64,000 nt of DNA from Trichuris trichiura (Eukaryota; Nematoda; Enoplea; Trichinellida; Trichuridae), in assembly GCA_037903355.1 (NCBI GenBank), contig JBAJFE010000034.1, positions 434,001 to 498,000 on the forward strand, in the 5' to 3' direction. Made by a program: the position numbers and the translations under genes. The number at the start of each line of letters is the position of its first letter. Position 1 is the stretch's first letter. Shown here in pieces: positions 57,969 to 64,000 of the stretch. The notes under the pieces are model-generated. The model was not told where the DNA came from. It saw only the letters and a program-made list of their open reading frames with translations, and did not search any database.

Positions 57969-60900
57969 CTATACTTTTCTAGCCAAAGTCCGCTGCTTTT
58001 CTGCGTGAAGCACTAACTTTTCTTTCACTGGAAGGCCTTTTCTCCTTCTAACAGCGTTCACGTATTTCTTTGCTAAATTTACGTTGTCAACCATCTCGCC
58101 ATAATGTACTACCTCTTCTTCGGTAGTAGGTACCCAGAATGGATCAACTGGAAATATCTAATAGAAAGAAAATAAATACCACTCTCACTTAGGCAAGACT
58201 TAGTATCGAACCTCCCAGTGAGAAAAGACGAGCTGCGGCCAAGCTAAACCGCTTGCTCGTTTCCTTAACTCTTCAGCAAAGCCGAAACTTTCCACCACAG
58301 GTAAACTGGCGCATACTTCAAACAAATTTATGCTATCTTTCAGTTCTTCTCGAAATACCTATAAAAACACATGAGAGATTGTACTCGCCTCGTAAGGATG
58401 AAAAAGTAGACAATTTCAACCTTGCCTCCCCTTCGGTTAAGAACAGCGTGCACTTTTCCAAGTACCTCGCCAGTAGCCTGAATTGTACAAGTGTACATTG
58501 GCATTACGAGCCGCTGTGGCTGAGCCTCAAAAGCTAAGCGAAGACCATCCTTCACGGAATTAATTATCTGACCAATGTGAGCGTCACAAGATTCTCCGTG
58601 AGAAGTTGCTTCGGGATTTAAATCGTTCCAATCTTCGACAAAAAAAGCAACGCCACGAATTGGCTCGTCGCACATCGGTCCCGCGCGACATCGAAGGTGG
58701 AAACCAGTGACCAAGCTTTGATCATACTGCCGCAGTTTCTGCAAACGTTTGAAAATGTGCATTAGCGTAGGCAAGCATAACATGCGTTTATAAACTATAC
58801 GTCGACTGTCGACGCAATGCCATCAGGCTCCCTTAAAACTTTAAAGAGCATACATATTCAGCTTGGACACTGTCCTCACAAAGGATGTCAAATACGCTCG
58901 GCCGGTTGTAGTCTTCTACTGCATTGATGAGCATGTTCAACGACGCTTTCTTGGGCCCAAAAGCCCATACTTTTTCTTCAATTCCGTGCCACATGCTATC
59001 TTGCCGCATGAAGGCTTCCTTTAGTTCATTCAACAAAAGTGAAAAGCGATGTCTGACTTGACAAACGTCGGTTCCCTCCGAAGAAAACTGCTAACTTTGA
59101 GCCGATTAGTACACGGATCAATCATGTTCAACAAATCCTGATTTCGCTCGATGATCTAAACTTTAAAATTATCTACCATTCGCGGAAGACTATTTTTTTT
59201 ACCTGCTGAATTTCCAAGGGCAAAGGAAGGGCTTTCAACTTAAACTCGTACGATTGACTTGTAGTTCTAACTACTACTGAAGAACGTTTCGGCTTTTGTG
59301 TCGGCAAAATTATCTCATTTGCAAGATCCACCTCTGGTGGAGGAATAATCGTTTCTGCAAACGGCACAATAGGTGCAGATACTTTGAGATCAATACCAGC
59401 AGCAAAACGTCTGTGAAGATCATCCAAACACCGTTGCAAATGCATTTCCCCTACCGTCACCAGAACATGTTCGCCAGTATCTTCGACAAAAGCTTTGACA
59501 CAAGGATCGGCTAGGCTCAGTAATTTCAATCCTGAAAGTTAAAAAGCAAACCAATATTTTGCGTTCAAGGACAGTCTTTTCACACGTAAATCAAATCGCG
59601 TTGTTCGTTACACCATCCTGGTTTCCAATCTCCAATAGGCTCGCCGTACCGCAGTTTTACGTAGGCGTGCTCTACTAAGGCATTTTGGACATCATTTACA
59701 GACTTTTACGGTAAAAAAACAAAAACCATGACTGATGATCAATATGAAATTATCTAATCCCGTTAAAAGAGACCCTATATTCAGCAGATGCTCATATTTT
59801 AAGTGCCCACGTTTTAGCCCATAAATTTTGCTCTATTCTTTAAACCAAAACACGTTTGCAGCGTTCACAAAAAAAGACGCAGCATTTTTAGTATACGGTA
59901 AAATTTCCCTAATCCGAACTCATCAGGGCGAGGGGTAACTCGGATTATAGAAGAATTCGGATTACGGAGGAGGCTTACAGCAGGCCACAGAAAAGCAGGT
60001 AATGCAATTTTAGATGCATGTTCCTAGCGTCTACAGCATAGTTTCTCAACCTTTTTTGCCCCAGGGCTCCCCTAGGCCTTGTCAGGGCCCACCAGCCCCC
60101 CCTAAGCCTTGTAAGGGCCCACCGTTTATTGGGACAATGTCCTGCCGCATTATCCTCCAGAACCCCCTTGGCTTCCAGGGCTCCCCTAAAATCTCCCAGG
60201 GCCCCCTAGGGGTCCCCAGGGCCCACGTTGAGAAACACTGGTCTACAGCGTGGTGTCAGTCCCTGCAAACGGTTAATAGCTTAACGAGAGCTGCGAAGTC
60301 CGTCTGATCAAAGAAAATGAGTGACCAGCAGAAACCAGTTTCTTAAATGGTGTGGACGCAGTGCCGCGAAGCGACATGGAAATAGTTCCCGTGTACTTAT
60401 TTTTTCATATTCGTAATTACCGGCCCGCTCTGTTGGCTTGAAAATCAGCTGAGTTAGCAGCCGATTATTGCGTTATATGGGAATAGGTTGTAGTTTTATA
60501 CGACTGAAAAACACTAAGTTTTTATTCGGAGAAACATAGGTCTCGAGGTGCCTTGCTGCAATCAACTTACTGGTCGAGACTGGTTCGGCAGAGTCGTGGC
60601 TGGCCTGCACCTATGTTAACGTTTACCGAAAGGACCGTCGGGACGCTGTTTACTGCCCTTATAGCCGTTGCCGCCAAGTGACTGTCCGTTTCGCACATGT
60701 AGCCTAATTATCCTTAATGTATACGGTCGTTTTATTGTTTTCTTCCATGAGTTCGGATTAGAGAGAGATTCAGATTATGAAGGTTCAGATTAGGGAGGTT
60801 TTACTGTATTACATTATGTTGCCATGCGTACGATGACTAACTTTGCGCTAGACATGTAGAGACAATTTTTCATTAATCAATAAGGGAGAAAAATGCAACA

Positions 60901-61962
60901 AGTGTCTGCTCAGAATTCGCATGGCATTAAGTATCGAAAACATAACTTTTTAGTACGGGACCATAGGTTTTCATGTGCGGAGTGTTTGTATCTAGGTTGT
61001 CCCGTTGACAAATGCAAAAGTTTTAATGATAGGCCGTGGCTTTCAGGCTGCGCGGGACTCGTCCACGGCGGTACTAAAAATTAATGTGAATGCAATTAAT
61101 GCTTTTAGTACCGCTCAGGACGGGTCATGCGCGGCCCAAAAGCTACAGCCTACCAATGAAATCTTTGGTACTTTTCAACGGGACAAGCTTTGTACAAACA
61201 TTTCAGACATGAAAAGCATTAAGTATTATAACTAATTCAGAGACGATTTAAAGTACGTAAGACAGTGCGCTCATTATTCTTCATTCTGTACGAAATTTCT
61301 CTTTTGTACCTGTGGATACAGCAAGCACTCTTTACGCAACAACTTTAATGAAGGCTAAGCGTTTTGAAAAAATACAATTGACTTAATAGCAAATATTTAC
61401 ACTGTATAAATGACTTGCTATTACAACCTAACGATGAAGCATAAAAAACGTAAAGTTACTTACCACTTATCAATGTAGGCAAGTCAGAGGCTTGCTGAGG
61501 CTCAACTGAGACCCTAACAATCGGCTCAGCGTATGCTTTTAAGCTACATAAAGAAGGGCAGTCCAAAGACGTAGACAGTGTAGCCGATTTGAGTATATGC
61601 TTTTCAACACCAGCAACGCATACCAGATTACCAGCGCAAACGCTTTCTACTGGTTCGTATTCACGTCCCATCATTATAAACAAATCACCGATGGTAACTT
61701 CTTGAGCCTCAACACCATTGACGTGTGTTCCATTGGAAGAACTAGGAATGACGTAAAGCTTTTGACCTTTAACCAACTTCCCAGTAAAGACGCGCGCAAA
61801 TGCAACAAAAACGTAGTTTGCTGAACACGGTGTGCTTTCATCCGGTATGAAGTAGTGCATTTCTGTCTTGTGATTCAAAAGCAAAACGTTATGAACGTCT
61901 TTTCAGCGTCAATCTCAATTGCTACAGTTCACCTTTTTGAAACAAACTTTTCCAAACTGTGG
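57969..61962 (-). CDS. EFL1: elongation factor-like GTPase 1, C-terminal part (spliced, N-terminus not in window)
   Basis: EFL1 (yeast Ria1) is the cytoplasmic EF-2-like GTPase that, with SBDS, releases eIF6 from pre-60S subunits. Minus-strand exons from 5': 61933-61962, 61464-61898, 59203-59531, 58854-59155, 58421-58738, 58212-58359 and 57969-58157. Landmarks: [19 protein letters not shown] (domain II), [46 protein letters not shown] and [16 protein letters not shown] (domain III), [74 protein letters not shown], and the end [18 protein letters not shown] with stop at 57969-57971. Phases agree throughout provided two single-base indels are allowed: one extra T (58320-58323 run) and one missing T (near 59088). 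The GTP-binding domain lies beyond 64000 or was not recognised. It could be a sequencing artefact or early decay. Confidence 0.9.
59896..60806. mobile_element. Tigger-type MITE, inverted relative of 38330-39050
   Basis: Ends CGGTAAAATTTCCCTAATCC (59896) and GGGAGGTTTTACTG (ending 60806), with TA on both sides. Internal text (GTTTACTGCCCTTATAGCCG) is the reverse complement of the copy at 38330. Length is 699 bp once the inserted element at 60037-60240 and its duplication are removed. It lies in an EFL1 intron. Confidence 0.85.
60037..60240. mobile_element. hAT-type MITE, 204 bp, nested
   Basis: A GC-rich insert with ends CATAGTTTCTCAACC and GTTGAGAAACACTG, flanked by a perfect 8-bp duplication GTCTACAG (60029-60036, 60241-60248). 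Eight-base duplications and CA(G)-TTTCTCAAC ends are typical of hAT non-autonomous elements. The interior is built of GGGCCC/CCCTAGG-like repeats. No coding capacity. Confidence 0.9.
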
Positions 61963-63159
61963 CTGCAATTAAAAAATAAATGCGCGACCGAAATTGGCGA
62001 ACAATTAGCAAAAAATCGAAAACGCTAATCGAATACGTTTACAGTCGCAGAGCTTAGTGAATCTTTCCTGTTTCGTCGTCAGTCGTTGCAGCCTAACGCT
62101 GGCAATGGAACAGGTTATTCTTGAAAAGCTATCAAATAAACGCATGCGAACAGCGTTCTTCTTTTTTACTTGCAATTGGTCACCCATTCGTTGATCGAAC
62201 ATTTGCTCTTTAATTGCACCAACAAACAACTTCAAAGAGAATATCCATTTCTTAATAAAGATTGTAGTAACTAACGACGTTATTATAAAGATACTCGCCA
62301 AAGGTTAAGGAAAACTGCACAACACTATTCAGTATGGGCTGCTTTGAGAAGAAACAATACAGCAGCTGTCGAAGCTTTCGGAAATAAAGTTTCTCAGAAA
62401 AACATTTCTATTTAATGCTTCGTTGACTTTTAATGAAATACTATTCAGTTTGGAACTTTTCGCAAGAAGGCGTAACTCTTCATAATTTACTATGAATAAA
62501 CAACTCGTTCCCGGTAAAAACGGTTATTGATCGGCACATTTATTAGAAGTGAGAATAAGATCGCGCTGCTTTTCGGCAGTTTATATCTCGTGCTAGGGTT
62601 AACTTACGGCGGGAAGCGTTGTTCTAAAAACGATTTTATTTTCTGGTGCTTTCGGATCTATCCTTGACCCGTAAAAACTAACGGCCATCAGTTTATAATA
62701 CTGAACACATTTCATGACAACCCGAATTGATTTGGTTTCTCCGATAAGGATAGGTAGCATGAGCAACTATAGAACGCTTCGGTGGTTTTGACATCTGCAT
62801 CAATCTTTGAAAATGGACAGAAAATCAACTTGCAACAACACTAGCCATTTATTACTGTTTCCATTGCACTCAATAATGTTGTGCCAGCGTACGGATACAA
62901 GAATACCAAAGGTGAGTTAGGTTTGCTCTAAATAAGTGCCACCTTAGCTAAATACTATCCCCTCAGGAATTGCCATATCAACCAGAAAAGAAGGTAAACA
63001 GAGGAGGCAATGTTTGGTCAGTACGGAGCTTATGGTGACACCTACGCCAGTTACACCTTACTCTAGGTTCAGAATGGCACTTTTATTGTTTTATAGACAT
63101 GATGACTTGGTGCAGTAGCGGAAGGGTTCGATGTCTCAGATGAGTCAAACTCTTTAAAC
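61963..63159. other. upstream EFL1 region or intron, no exon recognised
   Basis: No sequence resembling the remaining EFL1 N-terminus was found on the minus strand; probably a long intron. A degenerate hammerhead-like stretch on the minus strand near 62640-62690 (stem II CGGGTC/GATCCG, GAAAG, but no CUGANGA core) suggests an old PLE terminal repeat. Confidence 0.4.
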
Positions 63160-63410
63160 TCGGAATTCCGAATAGGTCGACAAGGCACTGCAAAGAGTGG
63201 CCTTGTAGGAGTTCTGCATTGGCATCTTCTAGACAAGAAATGTATTTAGGTAGAAGCTTAATTATACAGGTCTTGCTTTTTAGATCACTAATCGAACAAG
63301 ACCAGTATAATAAAGCCTCTGCTCAAATATAATTCTTATCCAGAAGATGCTAATTGCCACAAGGTCGAGCTTCACAATACAATTTATGACTTATCAAGAT
63401 TTCAACTTTC
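63160..63410. mobile_element. palindromic MITE (copy 3)
   Basis: The left text ACTGCAAAGAGTGGCCTTGT and TGGCATCTTCTAGACAAG mirror the right text CTTATCCAGAAGATGC, GCCACAAGGTCGAGC and TTCACAATAC. Same family as copies at 33110 and 57470, independently inserted. Confidence 0.75.
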
Positions 63411-64000
63411 AAGCTTCTGACTTTAACCCGGTGCAGCAGGAACTGCCCGCTACCTTGCATCTTGATTAATTCTTTTTCGCGCGTTCTCTCTCTCTCTCGC
63501 TCGATATTGGCAACTTAAATTTATAAGCATCAAGGAATGAGAGTGTTAGCCGTTTGCAGCATCTCAGGGCAAATAAAGCATTTTTGGTTCCTCCATCCAC
63601 AAAAGAACACATTTTTAACAAGAATGTCAGCTTTTGCAACGGGCCTAGCTGATGTTTTTTTTTTCATACCGCCACGTAACATTCGCTTTTCACCGCTTAT
63701 AACGATGTGCCTTAGGAAACGTTTCCTTCGTTTTCTAGGGAACTACGAAGACAAGTAATGACACCCTTCAACGTGGCAAGCTTTCTTCACTTCTGAATCT
63801 TTTCAATCGTTACTTATAGTCAATTCAAGTGCATAAGTTTTCCTTTGAATTTCGTGTTATGACACCTCGATTTTTCTTTAAAATGGCTGCAAACGCCCAT
63901 CTTCAGATTCCTTTCGCGCACCGACATCGTTCGATTTTCCCGACTGCAGAAATGGATGCTTTCCTTGTAACTTATTGCTACTGAAACTGCTTTATTGGCA
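63411..64000. other. no gene recognised
   Basis: Includes a short TC microsatellite (63485-63502). The ORF 63537-63758 has no recognisable motif. Confidence 0.45.

Noticed and set aside
61005..61085. Ribozyme-like GGACGAGTCC with GAAAGCC on the minus strand
   Set aside because: Core order does not fit a hammerhead (no CUGANGA before the stem); it is better described as a simple GCCGTGG/CCACGGC inverted repeat.
1..64000. tRNA or rRNA genes
   Set aside because: No B-box-like tRNA pattern or rRNA core sequence was recognised on either strand; a covariance search would be needed to exclude them formally.

Overview
The window looks like eukaryotic (metazoan) nuclear DNA, AT-rich and dominated by transposons, with parts of two spliced protein-coding genes. 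Several intron acceptors read TTTTCAG or TTTAG, introns are often only about 35-60 nt, and the 5' satellites contain short runs of the nematode telomere hexamer TTAGGC. A nematode is therefore my best guess. It rests on those features only, and I cannot name a species.

Layout. Positions 1-1140 hold the right end of a degenerate Penelope-like retroelement (PLE) followed by a hammerhead-ribozyme-like motif. Positions 1141-7390 are mostly featureless: one candidate gene start at 3289, a second ribozyme-like remnant near 4444, and a solo LTR at 6275-6684 with a perfect 5-bp target-site duplication. Positions 7390-29300 are a macrosatellite of three complete ~7-kb units plus a truncated fourth. 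Each complete unit carries a telomere-motif satellite, a dead pogo/Tigger transposon, paired arrays of a 10-bp repeat and another solo LTR.

Positions 30143-55495 hold a muniscin gene (FCHo family endocytic adaptor) on the plus strand. I resolved 17 phase-consistent exons totalling 2,823 nt (940 codons plus stop): F-BAR domain, linker and C-terminal mu-homology domain. Only the short first exon is not found. Its introns contain a mariner, a mariner remnant, two Tigger deletion derivatives, several MITEs, a long hairpin, and in the last large intron a ~9-kb block of three PLE copies. Two of those copies form a ~2.6-kb inverted repeat. One keeps an 868-890 codon ORF with reverse transcriptase and GIY-YIG endonuclease.

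Positions 57969-61962 hold the C-terminal part of EFL1 (ribosome-assembly GTPase) on the minus strand, convergent with FCHo. Its frame needs two single-base corrections in homopolymer runs. One of its introns contains a Tigger-type MITE that itself carries a hAT-type MITE with a perfect 8-bp duplication. The rest up to 64000 is non-coding as far as I can see.

FCHo (clathrin-coat initiation at the plasma membrane) and EFL1 (release of eIF6 from 60S subunits in the cytoplasm) are unrelated housekeeping functions. The most unusual material is the macrosatellite with its decamer arrays, the nested inverted PLE block with ribozyme motifs, and two apparent 34-nt introns.
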